The notes: generated from the sequence alone by a model not told the origin. 64,000 bases of DNA from DATFQE01 sp963733845 (GCA_963733845.1 CAVTEM010000007.1:496001-560000), one strand, 5' to 3'; counted from the first letter of the stretch, positions 15,943-25,547 are shown. Program-made: numbers and translations.

Positions 15943-17376
15943 GTGGGCTGCCTCGCGACCAGCGCACCCAGGGCAAGCAGGCCCCACGTCATCGGATCCT
16001 CGAAGAAGGCGTCGTAGAACAGGCTGTGCACGGCGATCGCGCCGAAGACAGAGGCCGAACACGAGCGCCGCGCGCCCCTCGAAGCCGGCTCCCGCTCGGC
16101 GGAATGCCGTGAGCAGGCCGGCGACGACCAGCCAGGCCAGAAGCGCCAGCCCGGGGAAGCCCAACTCGGCAGCGACGGTCACAGGTGTGTTGTGCGACGC
16201 CGCCTTCCTCGGCTCCTCCCCGCGCAGCCCCGTCCGGTCGGCGTACGCCCGCTTGAAGCCGCCCGCCCCAACGCCGGCCACGGGATGGTCGAGGGCAATC
16301 TTCGCCCCGTCGGTGATCAGCCCGAAGCGGCCGCTCGTCGCACGGTTCAGACCCTTCTCGGAAGCGTCGAAGATCGAGTGGCGCACGCTGGGCGCCGCCA
16401 TCCCGGCCGACAGCAGCACGACTCCGGCCAGAGCAACAGCCGTCACCGCCCGCCAGCGCCAGACGAAGGCCGCCGCGGCCAGTGTCCCGGCCATCAGCGC
16501 GGCGAAGCTCGACTGGGAGAACGAGAAGAGCAGGCCGACCCAGACGACGGCGATCAACACGGCCGCGCCCCACGCGACTCGCGCGGAGACCCGCGTCGCG
16601 AGCACGAGCACGAGGCTGGCGAGGATCGCGATCACCAGGAAGCGCCCGTAGATCGAGGGATCCCAGAACACGGAGTTGACGCGGTAGAAGGGCGCGTAGG
16701 CGTTCCCCACGATCACCTTGGGGTTCCAGAAGACGTCCCGCGTGATCCACTGGAAGATCCCGATCGCGGCGAACACGACGGCCATCGCGGCGAGCAGGCC
16801 GTAGACGTAGCCCAGAGGCGCGCGCCGCCAGGGAAGCCGCGCGAGGCAGACGGCCAGCACCCCGAAGGGCAGTACGAAGAAGAGCAGCGTGATCGCGCCC
16901 TGACGCGGATCATCGCTCCAGGCCAGCGAAACTCCGGCGAACGCCACGAAGGCGGCCATCGGCCAGGCGACCACGCCGAGCTCGCGCGGCTCGCCCTCCC
17001 CGCGGTACAGGCTCCACGCGAGCGCCGCGCCGGCCGCGGCGATCACGGCGTAGAGCGGGAGGAGCAGGTTGGCCTCGGTGTCTCCCACATCGACGGGAAT
17101 CCGCGCGGGGACGCAGGCCAGCGCGGCCAGGGGCAGCAGCCAGGGCCAGCGGCGTAGAACGAGCGCGCCGGCGATCGCGAACGGAACGCCGGCCACGACT
17201 GCTGCCGCGAGCAGCTTCTCGGAGCCGCTCGGCACCAGGTAGCCGGCCAGCAGGGCGCCCCCGGCTGCGACCGCGGCGAGGCCCGCGAGCCGGACGTACC
17301 GCTGCGGCGCCACGAGCAGCGCGGCCAGGCCGGCGGCAGCAACTGCCGCTCCGAGACGGGCGAGCTCGACGCTCAT
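15939..17376 (-). CDS. O-antigen ligase/polymerase-like membrane protein, frameshifted
   Basis: About 479 residues with 11-13 membrane helices. The family's periplasmic loop is visible: ALDHPVAGVGAGGFKRAYAD followed by a SHNTPVTVAAELGFPGLALL helix, as in O-antigen ligase (Wzy_C/WaaL) proteins. Near 16050 the frame changes: the downstream part reads VFGAIAVHSLFYDAFFEDPM and ends at a TGA overlapping the PIG-L start, whereas the raw frame runs into a charged tail and fuses with PIG-L. The family joins or polymerises lipid-linked glycans outside the cytoplasmic membrane. The ATG overlaps the stop of the upstream gene. Confidence 0.8.
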
Positions 17377-18302
17377 GGCGCCGCCGTCACAACGACACGC
17401 GCCGAATCGCCCCGGCCCCTCGTGTGGACGAACAGGCGGTAGTTCCCCGGCTTCCTGGGCGCCCGTAGCACCAGGTAGCGGTCCGACGAGCTTCCGCGGC
17501 CGCCTGCGAAGCGCCAGCCGTACCGGCGCGCGTCGGTACTCACCCGCACGCCGAAGCGAGTTCCCCCTCGGACGCGGATGACGTCACGAGGCAGCTCGGC
17601 GTAGCGGACGCGAACCGGCCCCGCGGCAACGCGGGAACGGTTGCCCGCGTCGTCGACCGCGACGAGCTCGAGCCGGTACAGCCGCGGCCTCGCCGCGCGG
17701 CCTCGGAACCTCCCGAACCATTGAATCGCGCCGGTCGGCGCCTGACCGAGCTTGCGGACCCGCTGTTTGCCGTTCACGAGCAGCCGCACGCGGCCTCGCT
17801 CGCTCAGGCGGTAGGCGATCGAGACGCCGTCGGCGCGCCCGTCGCCGTCGGGGGACATCACCCGCCTGGAGACGGAGAACCGTTCGATTCTCGGCTTCAC
17901 CGTGTCGACCCGGATCTCGTTCGGGAACACGATCGTCCGGTGTGCGTCCGCGAGACGCACCCGGGGCCGGTAGTCGGCGTCGGGGACGACGCGTCCCTCG
18001 TCGTCCTTGCCGTCCCAGCCTGCCTCCAGGCGAACCGGGCCGAACCGGCGCCGTTCGAACAGCGTCCGCACGACCTGGTCGTCTGCATCGACGATCTCGA
18101 GCGTCACGGTGTCGCCCTTGCGGAGCCTGAAGTCCACCGAGGCGTTCTCACTGTCGCACTCGCACACCGGCGAGAAGGTCTTCGTGATCTTCGGCGAGAG
18201 CACCGGGCTTCGCTCGAGCTTCAGGCCCTGCGTCACCGCGAACGCAGCCGCTGTCCCGCCGAGCAGGAAGACGACGACGAGCACAGCAAGGAGACGGGGC
18301 AA
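17373..18302 (-). CDS. Exported protein with FlgD-like Ig domains
   Basis: A 309-residue protein from a TTG start. Residues 1-23 form a signal or anchor helix. The rest is beta-rich: a FlgD-Ig-like unit at ~55-110 (LEAGWDGKDDEGRVVPDADY is the family pattern for turning a vector into a bonded strand) and a second at ~130-220 with SPDGDGRADG, plus a C-terminal all-beta segment. Such domains sit in extracytoplasmic adaptor or surface proteins. Its stop overlaps the ATG of the ligase-like gene, so it leads a three-gene operon with the polymerase/ligase and PIG-L deacetylase. Confidence 0.75.
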   Translation of the reverse strand: MPRLLAVLVVVFLLGGTAAAFAVTQGLKLERSPVLSPKITKTFSPVCECDSENASVDFRLRKGDTVTLEIVDADDQVVRTLFERRRFGPVRLEAGWDGKDDEGRVVPDADYRPRVRLADAHRTIVFPNEIRVDTVKPRIERFSVSRRVMSPDGDGRADGVSIAYRLSERGRVRLLVNGKQRVRKLGQAPTGAIQWFGRFRGRAARPRLYRLELVAVDDAGNRSRVAAGPVRVRYAELPRDVIRVRGGTRFGVRVSTDARRYGWRFAGGRGSSSDRYLVLRAPRKPGNYRLFVHTRGRGDSARVVVTAAP

Positions 18303-18339
18303 AGCCCGCCGATTCTAGTTCGGGGTAGCGTGCGCCCCC

Positions 18340-19213
18340 GTGCTCCTCCTGAGCATCGACTTCGAGGACTGGCACCAGCTCGTGCACCGACGCCTGGGCC
18401 GAACGGACTGGGACCGGCGCGGCCCGGCGCTCGAGCGGCAGACCGAGACGGTGCTCACGCTCCTGGACGAGCTCGGCGTCCGGGCGACCTTCTTCGTGCT
18501 CGGGATGACCGCCGACGCGCTACCCCGACCTCGTCCGCGAGGCGGCCGCCCGCGGCCACGAGATCGCCTCGCACGGGCACGCGCACGAGCGCGTCTACGA
18601 CCAGACGCGCGAGTCCTTTCGCGCGGACCTCGAACGCGGGCTCGAAGCGGTCGAGGCGGCGACCGGGGTGCGGGCCACCGGGTACCGCGCACCGGCCTTC
18701 TCGATCACCCGCAGCACGCCCTGGGCGTACGACGTGCTCGCGGAGCTCGGCTTCGCGTACGACTCCAGCCAGTACGACTCGCCGCGGATTCCGAACCGGC
18801 TGGAGCCGATTCCTCGCGTGCCGTATCGCCTGCGCCTGGAGTCCGGAGGGGAGCTCTGGGAGCTCCCCGTCGCGGCGGGCCGCGTCCCGGTCGGCGGGGG
18901 CGCGTACTGGCGCGTCCTCCCGACGGCGGTGATCGCCCGGTCGCTGCGCGACCTGCTGGCGACGGGCGCTGCACCGGCGCTCTACTTCCACCCCTACGAA
19001 TTCGACCCCGAGCCGTTGCGCGCTGACGGCGGCGGCGCAGCCGCTAGGCTTCGCGGGCTCCGCAGAAACGTCGCCCGCGGCAGCGTGACGACGCGACTCC
19101 GTAAGATCGCCGCCGACTTTCCCCTCCTCCCTTATGGCACAGCCGTCAAAGACCTCGCAGAGCGCCCCGGAGCGCGTTCAAAAACACTTTCAGGAGCAGG
19201 CGTCCTCGTTTGA
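18340..19213 (+). CDS. NodB-type polysaccharide deacetylase, frameshifted
   Basis: About 291 residues when one extra base near 18523 is skipped. The N-terminus reads LLLSIDFEDWHQLV (first metal Asp of the XrtA-associated deacetylase type), then VRATFFVLGM; after the shift it continues REAAARGHEIASHGHAHERV with the H-x3-H metal motif and YRAPAFSI. The C-terminal part with ALYFHPYEFDPE matches the DUF3473-like extension of exopolysaccharide deacetylases. The shift sits at a GCGC followed by a C run, consistent with a sequencing indel. Its 3' end overlaps the next gene by about 80 bases. Confidence 0.78.
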
Positions 19214-19811
19214 CGAGCTCTACGGCACCGACGAGACGAACGAGGAGGCGCCGCTTCAGCGCACGCTGAGGCCGGGTCTCTTCCGCCGGCGCGAGCTGGC
19301 GGTCTCGGTCGTCCGTTCCTACGAGAGCCCGAGCATCCTCGACGTCGGCTGCGGCTCTGGCCGGATCGGCGAGTTCCTGCTCGAGGCGGGCGCCGGCTCG
19401 TACGTCGGCAACGACTTCTCGCGGCCGATGCTCGACCTGGCCGAGAAGCGGCTGGAGGGCTACGGCGACAAGGTGCGCTTCGTCGAGGGCGACTTCCTCG
19501 AGGTCGAGATCGAGGGTCGCTACGACGTCGTCGTCGGCCTCGGGCTTTTCGACTACCTCCCGGATCCGGAGCGGTTCGCCCGCCGGATGTACCACCTGAC
19601 CGCCGACGGCGGCACGGTGGTCGCAAGCTTCCCCAAGTGGACGTGGGTCAAGGGCCCGGTCCGCAAGATCCGCTACGAGTGGATCAACAACTGCCCGATC
19701 TTCAACTACACCGAGCGCGAGCTGCAGCTCATGTTCGGCGCGGCAGGATTCCGCGAAGTGGACGTGCAAAAGCCCGGGCGCGGCGGGTTCCTGCTTCGCG
19801 CGGTCCGCTAG
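19134..19811 (+). CDS. Class I SAM-dependent methyltransferase
   Basis: A 225-residue protein. The SAM-binding motif I is ILDVGCGSGRIGEFLLEAG near residues 67-85, motif II gives NDFS, and a VVVGLGLFDYLPDPERFARR segment corresponds to motifs IV and V. The N-terminal ~60 residues form a helical cap. The C-terminal NNCPIFNYTERELQLMFGAA is typical of family members acting on small molecules or glycans. It overlaps the upstream deacetylase, so it probably modifies the same surface glycan; the acceptor is unknown. Confidence 0.83.
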   Translation: MAQPSKTSQSAPERVQKHFQEQASSFDELYGTDETNEEAPLQRTLRPGLFRRRELAVSVVRSYESPSILDVGCGSGRIGEFLLEAGAGSYVGNDFSRPMLDLAEKRLEGYGDKVRFVEGDFLEVEIEGRYDVVVGLGLFDYLPDPERFARRMYHLTADGGTVVASFPKWTWVKGPVRKIRYEWINNCPIFNYTERELQLMFGAAGFREVDVQKPGRGGFLLRAVR

Positions 19812-19846
19812 GCACCCTCACACGCGTCTGCTAGAACGTTCGCGTC

Positions 19847-21589
19847 GTGCGGCGTCTTCTCGTTCTCGTCGCGGTGCTCGTGACGGTCCTGGCCGTGGCT
19901 TCGCCCGCGCGTGCCGCCGATCCCTGCGGGATCTCGACGGCGGGCACCCAGTGGGTCGACTTCGCCGACGGCTCGGTGCCGTTCTGGTACCGGTTCGCGA
20001 AGCCGGGCGTGATCGCGGCCGCGTCGAACCTGCTCTTTCCGCCGCAGCTGCGGGCAGCAGGCGCGCACACGGTCTACTTCGACCTGTACCTGAACAACCG
20101 GGTGGGCAGCCCGTCGAGACGCAAGGACCCGTCCAGAATCGAAGACGAGGCGAACCGCATCTTCTATCGCGCGGTCGCGTCGTCGGGTTGCGCGGCGCCG
20201 TGGATGGCGCTCAACGAGCTCTTCGGGGCGAATACGACGACACCGTGGACGCCGATCAACGCGCAGTACCGCGCCAACGTCCTGACGTTCGTCCGCACGC
20301 TCGCGGCGCGCGGGGCGAAGCCGTTCGTGCTCGTACCCACCGAGCCCTACGCCGCCGGCGAGGCGCTCGACTGGTGGCGGCAGGTGGCCGCGTACGCGTA
20401 TGTGATTCCGGAGGTCTACTTCGCCGCCCCGCAGATCCACAAGCTCGGCGTGACTCTCGGCAGCCGAAAGATGCGCATGGCGTTCCGGCAGCGGATTCGA
20501 GATTTCGTCGAGATGGGCATTCCGCCGTCGCGGATCGGCATCTACCTCGGCTTCCAGGTCGGGCTCGGCACCGGCGGCCGCGAAGGTCTCGAGCGCATCC
20601 GCTGGTTCAACCACACCAAGCTGCAGGTCCTCGCGGCACGCCAGGTCGCGTCGGAGCTGAAGATCCACTCGATCTGGTCGTGGGGCTGGGCGCACTGGGG
20701 CTCCAAGAAGCCGGACCCGGACAAGGAGATCGCCGCGTGCGTCTACCTCTGGACGCGCAATCCGGCGCTCTGCGACGGCCCGGGGATGGCCGGTTCGCGG
20801 TTCGACACCGACCTGGTCGACGGCCAGCTCTGGTCGCTTCGGCGCGGGACGATCTGCACCATCGGCGGGATCGAGCTGCGCGCGGGCGAGATCGGCGCGC
20901 TCACGCGGGTCACGGGCGACCGGCAGGCCGCGTTCACGGCGCTCTCTCAACGGGCGGCCGGCGCGCTGCGGGTGCCCGTCACGAGCGCGGAGATCGTCGC
21001 CGCGGAGCGCGAGATCGTGCGGCAGCGGTTCCGGGGGAACCGGTCCGCGTACCGCAGCGCTCTGGGCCGGGCGGGCGCGAACGTCAGCTTGGCCCGTGGC
21101 GTGATCGCCGACGAGCTCCGCGAGGCCCGGCTCGAGCCACACCTGCCGGCACGCAGGCCCACAGGCAGCGAGGTCGGCGAGTACTACGAGACGTATGGCG
21201 GCGCCCAGGCGCGCGCGGTCGAAGTCAGGCCGCCGCCCTCGTGGCTCGGCCGGCAGACCCGCGGGATCGCGATCTCGACCGTCGCGCCCACACGGGTGTT
21301 CTCGCTCCGGGTCGGCGGCAAGCCGACGAAGATCCGCACGCGCGAAGGCGTCTTCAAGGTGCGCGCGCTCGGGGCGGCCCAGCCGCTCGCAACGTTCCCC
21401 TTCGCCCGCGCCCGCGTCGGCGTGTACGCCGCCCTGATGCGCTCGGCGCGCGCGGAGGCTTACGAGCGCTGGCTGCTGCGCCGCCAGAACTCGGCGCTCG
21501 ACACCGCGATCTGCCGTCGAGACCAGCTGCCCATGATCGGGTCGGTCGACCTCACGAACCGGCTGCCCTTCCTCGAGCTGACCTCGTAG
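19847..21589 (+). CDS. Large secreted protein of unknown function
   Basis: A 580-residue protein with a good signal peptide (RRLLVLVAVLVTVLAVASPA, cleavage after ARA at about 24). Residues ~30-310 look like a globular domain with TIM-barrel-like features (FVLVPTEPYAAGEALDWW, GIYLGFQVG, SIWSWGWAHWG), as in bacterial glycoside-hydrolase-like secreted proteins, but catalytic acids cannot be assigned. The C-terminal ~260 residues are helical with repeated charged segments similar to the helical part of SurA-type peptidyl-prolyl isomerases. No close family is recognised. It follows the methyltransferase by 35 bases on the same strand. Confidence 0.7.
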   Translation: MRRLLVLVAVLVTVLAVASPARAADPCGISTAGTQWVDFADGSVPFWYRFAKPGVIAAASNLLFPPQLRAAGAHTVYFDLYLNNRVGSPSRRKDPSRIEDEANRIFYRAVASSGCAAPWMALNELFGANTTTPWTPINAQYRANVLTFVRTLAARGAKPFVLVPTEPYAAGEALDWWRQVAAYAYVIPEVYFAAPQIHKLGVTLGSRKMRMAFRQRIRDFVEMGIPPSRIGIYLGFQVGLGTGGREGLERIRWFNHTKLQVLAARQVASELKIHSIWSWGWAHWGSKKPDPDKEIAACVYLWTRNPALCDGPGMAGSRFDTDLVDGQLWSLRRGTICTIGGIELRAGEIGALTRVTGDRQAAFTALSQRAAGALRVPVTSAEIVAAEREIVRQRFRGNRSAYRSALGRAGANVSLARGVIADELREARLEPHLPARRPTGSEVGEYYETYGGAQARAVEVRPPPSWLGRQTRGIAISTVAPTRVFSLRVGGKPTKIRTREGVFKVRALGAAQPLATFPFARARVGVYAALMRSARAEAYERWLLRRQNSALDTAICRRDQLPMIGSVDLTNRLPFLELTS

Positions 21590-21632
21590 CGGCAGCTTCC
21601 GTTCGGGGCCTCGGCTCTGTAGCGTCCGGCAC

Positions 21633-22187
21633 ATGCACCGCGTCCTTCATCGACGCATCCCCGAGCGACCCGCACGGACGCTGAGGCCGCCGCCGACGCG
21701 CCCCGAGCCGATCCGGTCCGCCGGCCCTGCCGAACGGCTGCTCTCGCTGCAGCGCTCGGCGGGGAACAACGCCGTCAGCCGGCTCCTCCGGTCTCCTGCG
21801 GACATCCTGCGCGAGCCGGAGGCGGTCCCGCTCGACGACACGGCGACCACGACGCTGAACCTGGAGGGCATCGGCACCTTCCCGATCGAGTCGATCTCGA
21901 CCGAACTTCGTAGGGACGCGCCGATCGGCCGGCAGAAGGAGAAGGAGAAGGAGCCGACGAAGGTCGCCGCCTGGAACATCACGAAGCGCCGGGACGGCTA
22001 CTCCCAGACGCTGTTCAAGGCGAATCTCGACGGGACGACTTTTCCGCTCGCCGAACTGACCTTCAAGCGGGCCTCGGGCCAGCTCGTCCTGCGGCTCCGA
22101 AACGCGATGATCACGCACTTCACTTTTTCCTCGGCCTCCGGAGAGGAGTACGAGTCGTTCACGCTCGAGGGCGACGTGGACAAGTAG
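21633..22187 (+). CDS. Orphan Hcp-like (type VI tube-type) protein with N-terminal LQRSAGN tag
   Basis: A 184-residue protein. Residues ~35-52 carry LLSLQRSAGNNAVSRLL, the short helix motif often found at the start of actinobacterial DUF4157-type and contractile-injection-system cargo proteins. After a linker, residues ~72-184 read as an Hcp/T6SS tube barrel: a strand set around WNITKRRDGYSQTLFKANLD, LTFKRASGQLVLRLRNAMI and a final ESFTLEGDVDK, matching the family's pattern of K-x-D...S-x-x-L and ESF-L at the end. No sheath, spike or baseplate gene is in the window. The function as a secreted effector or carrier is inference. Confidence 0.6.
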   Translation: MHRVLHRRIPERPARTLRPPPTRPEPIRSAGPAERLLSLQRSAGNNAVSRLLRSPADILREPEAVPLDDTATTTLNLEGIGTFPIESISTELRRDAPIGRQKEKEKEPTKVAAWNITKRRDGYSQTLFKANLDGTTFPLAELTFKRASGQLVLRLRNAMITHFTFSSASGEEYESFTLEGDVDK

Positions 22188-22198
22188 GTCGCGTCCGG

Positions 22199-22224
22199 GG
22201 TCGGGCCACGGACCTGGCCCGACC
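22199..22224. terminator. Strong bidirectional hairpin between convergent genes
   Basis: GGTCGGGCCA and TGGCCCGACC form a perfect 10-bp stem with a six-base loop, placed between the convergent stops at 22187 and 22236. It has no T-run on either side, so termination would rely on the stem alone or on Rho. Confidence 0.6.
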
Positions 22225-22235
22225 AGGCCGCCCGC

Positions 22236-23132
22236 TCAGCGAGCGCTGCGCTCGAGCGCGACCGGCCTCGCCCGCGCGGCGATGCGACGGACGGCGCTCG
22301 TCGCGAGCAGCGTCAGGCCGCCGAGCGCGACGAGAACGAGGAGCAGGCCCGTAGCCGGCGCCTCCAGGAGCTTGACGCCGCTCAGCAGCAACACGGTGGC
22401 CAGCGCGATGCGCAGCTCGCGCTCGGGCAGCCGCACGGTCAGCTGGCTCCCGATCAGGACGCCCGGGATCGAGCCCAGCAGCAGCCATCCCATCGCGCCG
22501 AGGTCCACGTTGCCGTGGAACAGGTGGCTCAGCCCGGCGACCCACAAGAGCGCGGCGGCGTGGAAGATGTCCGTCCCGACGATCTTCACGGCCGTCAGTG
22601 GGAAGACGAGCAGCATCACGAGCGCGAAGAACGTGCCGCTGCCGACCGAGGTCAGGCCGACGATGAACCCGCCTCCGGCGCCGAGCGCCAGCGCGATCAT
22701 GCGGTCGCGGCGCACGAGCAGGAACGGTGCGTCGTTGGGCTGGACCCCGCGCTTCAGGTACGTCTTCGCCAGGAAGCCGAGCCCGCCGAGGACGAGCGCG
22801 GCGCCGATCACCTTCGCAGAGGCCGACTCGACCGAGTCGCCGTAGCCCTTCTGGATCCACTCGGCCGTCTGCACGCCGATCAGCGAGAACGGCGCCGAGG
22901 TCATGAACATCCACAGGGTCAGGTGCGCGTGGACAGTGCCGAGCTTTCGGTGACGAACTGCGCCGAAGGTCTTGAAGACGGCGCCGTGCAGGATGTCCGT
23001 GCCGACGGCGAGCGTCGGCTTGAAGCCGAAGAGGAAGATGAGCAGCGGCGTCATCAAGGCGCCGCCGCCCATTCCGGTCGCGCCCACCAGGAGCCCGATC
23101 AGCAGCCCCGTGAGCGAGAGCTCCCAGGTCAT
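22236..23132 (-). CDS. TSUP-family (TauE/SafE) anion permease
   Basis: A 298-residue protein with about eight membrane helices in two repeated halves; MGGGALMTPLLIFLFGFKP and VGLTSVGSGTFFALVMLLVF are the paired conserved loops of the TauE/SafE family. Members move sulfite, sulfoacetate, thiosulfate or related sulfur anions. It is the last gene of the sulfur operon, nine bases after the sulfurylase stop, which favours export of a sulfonate or sulfite, or import of sulfate. Direction cannot be told from sequence. A strong hairpin follows. Confidence 0.85.
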   Translation of the reverse strand: MTWELSLTGLLIGLLVGATGMGGGALMTPLLIFLFGFKPTLAVGTDILHGAVFKTFGAVRHRKLGTVHAHLTLWMFMTSAPFSLIGVQTAEWIQKGYGDSVESASAKVIGAALVLGGLGFLAKTYLKRGVQPNDAPFLLVRRDRMIALALGAGGGFIVGLTSVGSGTFFALVMLLVFPLTAVKIVGTDIFHAAALLWVAGLSHLFHGNVDLGAMGWLLLGSIPGVLIGSQLTVRLPERELRIALATVLLLSGVKLLEAPATGLLLVLVALGGLTLLATSAVRRIAARARPVALERSAR

Positions 23133-23140
23133 GGCACCAA

Positions 23141-24280
23141 CTAGCCGCGGTACGCCCGGATCAGGACCTCCGCCACCTCTCGGCGAGTGAACTCCTCGGG
23201 CGGCACGTCACCAGCGCCGAGCAGCTCCCGCACCTTCGTGCCCGAGAGGAAGACGTGCTCCTCCTTCCCGTGCGGGCAGGTCTTCGCGCTCGCCATCGTC
23301 CCGCAGGCCTTGCAGAAGAACGAGTGCTCGAAGAACATCGGCTCGATGTCGAGCTCGTGCGGCTCGAACTCGTCGAAGATCAGCTGCGCGTCGTAGGTGC
23401 CGTAGTAGTCGCCGACACCCGCGTGGTCGCGGCCGACGATGAAGTGCGAGCAGCCGTAGTTCTTCCGGCAGATCGCGTGCCAGATCGCCTCTCGCGGGCC
23501 TGCGTAGCGCATGGCCGCGGGGAAGGCCGAGAGCAGCACCCGCTCCTCCGGGTAGTAGCCGCCGAGCAGGACGCGGTAGCAATCGACGCGTACGTCGGCC
23601 GGCACGTCGTCGCCCTTCGTGTCCCCGACGAGCGGATGGACGAGCAGCCCATCCACGGTCTCGAGCGCGACCTTGGTCAGGTACTCGTGGGCGCGGTGGA
23701 TCGGGTTCCGGGTCTGGAAGCCGACCACCCGCTTCCAGCCGCGCTCGGCGAAGGTTGCGCGCGTCTCCGCGGGATCGAGGGCCAACTCGGGGAACGAGGG
23801 CTCGGGCCGCTCGAACACCGTCACGCGGCCGGCCAGGTACTTCGGCTTCTGGGCGTACAGCCGGGCGACCCCCGGATGAGCCTCATCGGTCGTCCGGAAG
23901 CAGTTCTCCGCCTCGCGGTCCTTGTCGTAGTCGTACACCTCGGCGACCTCGAGCACCGCCAGCTTGCGGCCGCTCTCGTCGGCGAGGGCGACGCGGCCGC
24001 CGACGGGAGCCTCGTCCACGGCGAGGCACACCGGGAGGGCCCACGGGAGCCCGTTCGCGAGCCGCATCGACTCGACGACGCTCTCGTAGTCGGCCCGGCC
24101 CATGAAGCCCTCGAGCGGCGAGAGCGCGCCTGAGGCGAGCATGTCCAGGTCGGACACCTCGCGGCCGGTGAGCGTCACGGCCTCGAGCGAGTCGACGTCG
24201 TCCGGCCGCTCGCCGGTGCGGTCGACCAGCGTGCCGCCGTGAGGCTTGATCAGCGTGTCGGTGGCGACGGCGGCACTCAT
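23141..24280 (-). CDS. sat: Sulfate adenylyltransferase (ATP sulfurylase)
   Basis: A 379-residue homomeric-type sulfurylase that forms APS from ATP and sulfate. The active-site motifs QTRNPIHRAHEYL and GRDHAGVGDYYG are intact, and FFCKACGTMASAKTCPHG is the zinc-binding element found in bacterial and archaeal Sat proteins. The N-terminal PUA-like domain (~20-170) is complete. The ATG overlaps the APS kinase stop (ATGA). The operon places it with APS kinase, APS reductase and phosphosulfolactate synthase. Confidence 0.95.
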   Translation of the reverse strand: MSAAVATDTLIKPHGGTLVDRTGERPDDVDSLEAVTLTGREVSDLDMLASGALSPLEGFMGRADYESVVESMRLANGLPWALPVCLAVDEAPVGGRVALADESGRKLAVLEVAEVYDYDKDREAENCFRTTDEAHPGVARLYAQKPKYLAGRVTVFERPEPSFPELALDPAETRATFAERGWKRVVGFQTRNPIHRAHEYLTKVALETVDGLLVHPLVGDTKGDDVPADVRVDCYRVLLGGYYPEERVLLSAFPAAMRYAGPREAIWHAICRKNYGCSHFIVGRDHAGVGDYYGTYDAQLIFDEFEPHELDIEPMFFEHSFFCKACGTMASAKTCPHGKEEHVFLSGTKVRELLGAGDVPPEEFTRREVAEVLIRAYRG

Positions 24281-24876
24281 GCCGTCACCTCGACGCCCAC
24301 GAGGCCGAGCTCTTCGAGCCTGGAGACGATCGCGCGCGCGGCCTCCTCGGGCTCGAGCTCCTCGGTGTCGACCACGAGCTCGGGGGCGGACGGCTCCTCG
24401 TAGGGATCGTCGACGCCGGTGAAGCCCTTGATCTCGCCCTTGAACGCCTTCTCGTACAGGCCCTTCACGTCGCGCTTCGCGCACTCGTCCACCGACGCCT
24501 TGATGAACACCTCCACGAACGCCCCCCACTCCTCGACGAGCGCCCGCGCCTTGCCCCGCGTCTCCTCGTACGGCGAGATCGCGGCGGCGATCACGGCGCC
24601 GCCCTGGCGCGTGAGGCGCGAGGCGACCCAACCGATGCGCTCGATGTTCGTGTCGCGGTCCTCCTTCGAGAACCCGAGGCCCTTCGAGAGGTTCGTGCGG
24701 ACAGTGTCGCCGTCGAGGTACTCGACGACGTGGCCGCGGCGGTCGAGCTCGGGCCCGACCAGGTGCGCGATCGTGGTCTTGCCGGCGCCCGAGAGCCCGG
24801 TGAACCAGAGCGTGAAGCCGCCCTCGCGGCGGGCCTCCGACTCGGGGTGCTCGTGGGCGTAGATGTGCTCAGTCAT
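24277..24876 (-). CDS. cysC: Adenylyl-sulfate (APS) kinase
   Basis: A 199-residue protein of the usual length. The P-loop is GLSGAGKTT near residue 30, followed by the APS-binding DGDTVRTNLSKGLGFSKEDR and NIERIGWVA segments, and the lid region with GLYEKAFKGEIKGFTG. It phosphorylates APS to PAPS. It lies between APS reductase and sulfurylase with overlaps on both sides. Its presence together with an Fe-S type reductase, which uses APS directly, suggests that PAPS is needed for sulfation, or that the pair sets the balance between APS and PAPS. Confidence 0.94.
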   Translation of the reverse strand: MTEHIYAHEHPESEARREGGFTLWFTGLSGAGKTTIAHLVGPELDRRGHVVEYLDGDTVRTNLSKGLGFSKEDRDTNIERIGWVASRLTRQGGAVIAAAISPYEETRGKARALVEEWGAFVEVFIKASVDECAKRDVKGLYEKAFKGEIKGFTGVDDPYEEPSAPELVVDTEELEPEEAARAIVSRLEELGLVGVEVTA

Positions 24877-25547
24877 TCGACTCCTTGATCAGCGGTGCGT
24901 TGCCGTGGATGCCGCACTCGAGCTTCCCGGAGCCGGCCCAGCGGCCGGCCCGTTCGTCCTCGCCGGCCGCCACCGGCCGGGTGCAGTGGATGCACCCGAT
25001 CGACGGATAGCCCTGGTCGTGCAGCGGGTTGTACGGGACTTCGTTGACGGTCAGGTACGCCTGGACGCGCTTCGCGTCCCAGTCGACCAGCGGCTGGATC
25101 TTCCAGACCCCGTAGCGCTCCGACCACTCGACCTTCTGCGCGTTCGCGCGGGTCGGCGACTGCTCGCGCCGGATGCCGGTGATCCAGGCGTCGTAGCCGG
25201 CCAGTGCGCGCTCCAGCGGCTCGACCTTGCGGATCCCGCAGCAGCGGTCGGGGTCGGTCTCCCAGAGCCGGTCGATCGGATCGATGGGGCGGAACGACTT
25301 CAGCTTCAGCCCATAGCGCTCGACGAGCCGGTCGCGCGTTTCGTACGTCTCGTCGAAGAGGACGAGCGTGTCGAGCTCCACGACGTCGACACCGAGGCCA
25401 AGGTCGCTGACCATGTGGACGAGCGCCGACGACTGGCGCTGCCAGGAGCACGTGAGGCAGAGCCGGTCGCCGAACTCGTCGGCGGCCCAGCGCGAGCAGC
25501 TCCTCGGCGCTCATCGCCTCGAAGTCGAGCTCAGGCAGTGCGGGCAC
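24869..25547 (-). CDS. cysH: Assimilatory APS reductase of the four-cysteine Fe-S type, frameshifted
   Basis: About 226 residues when one extra base near 25483 is ignored. The restored N-terminus reads EELLRWAADEFGDRLCLTCS, entering the family's pyrophosphatase-like nucleotide loop with WQRQSSALVH. Cys pairs DRCCGIRK and IGCIHC, the [4Fe-4S] ligands of plant- and Bacillus-type APS reductases, are present, and the C-terminal KLECGIHG holds the catalytic Cys. This points to APS, not PAPS, as substrate, giving sulfite and AMP. Starts TTG 25556, GTG 25547 or ATG 25514 are possible; all but the last overlap the upstream comA gene. Confidence 0.86.
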
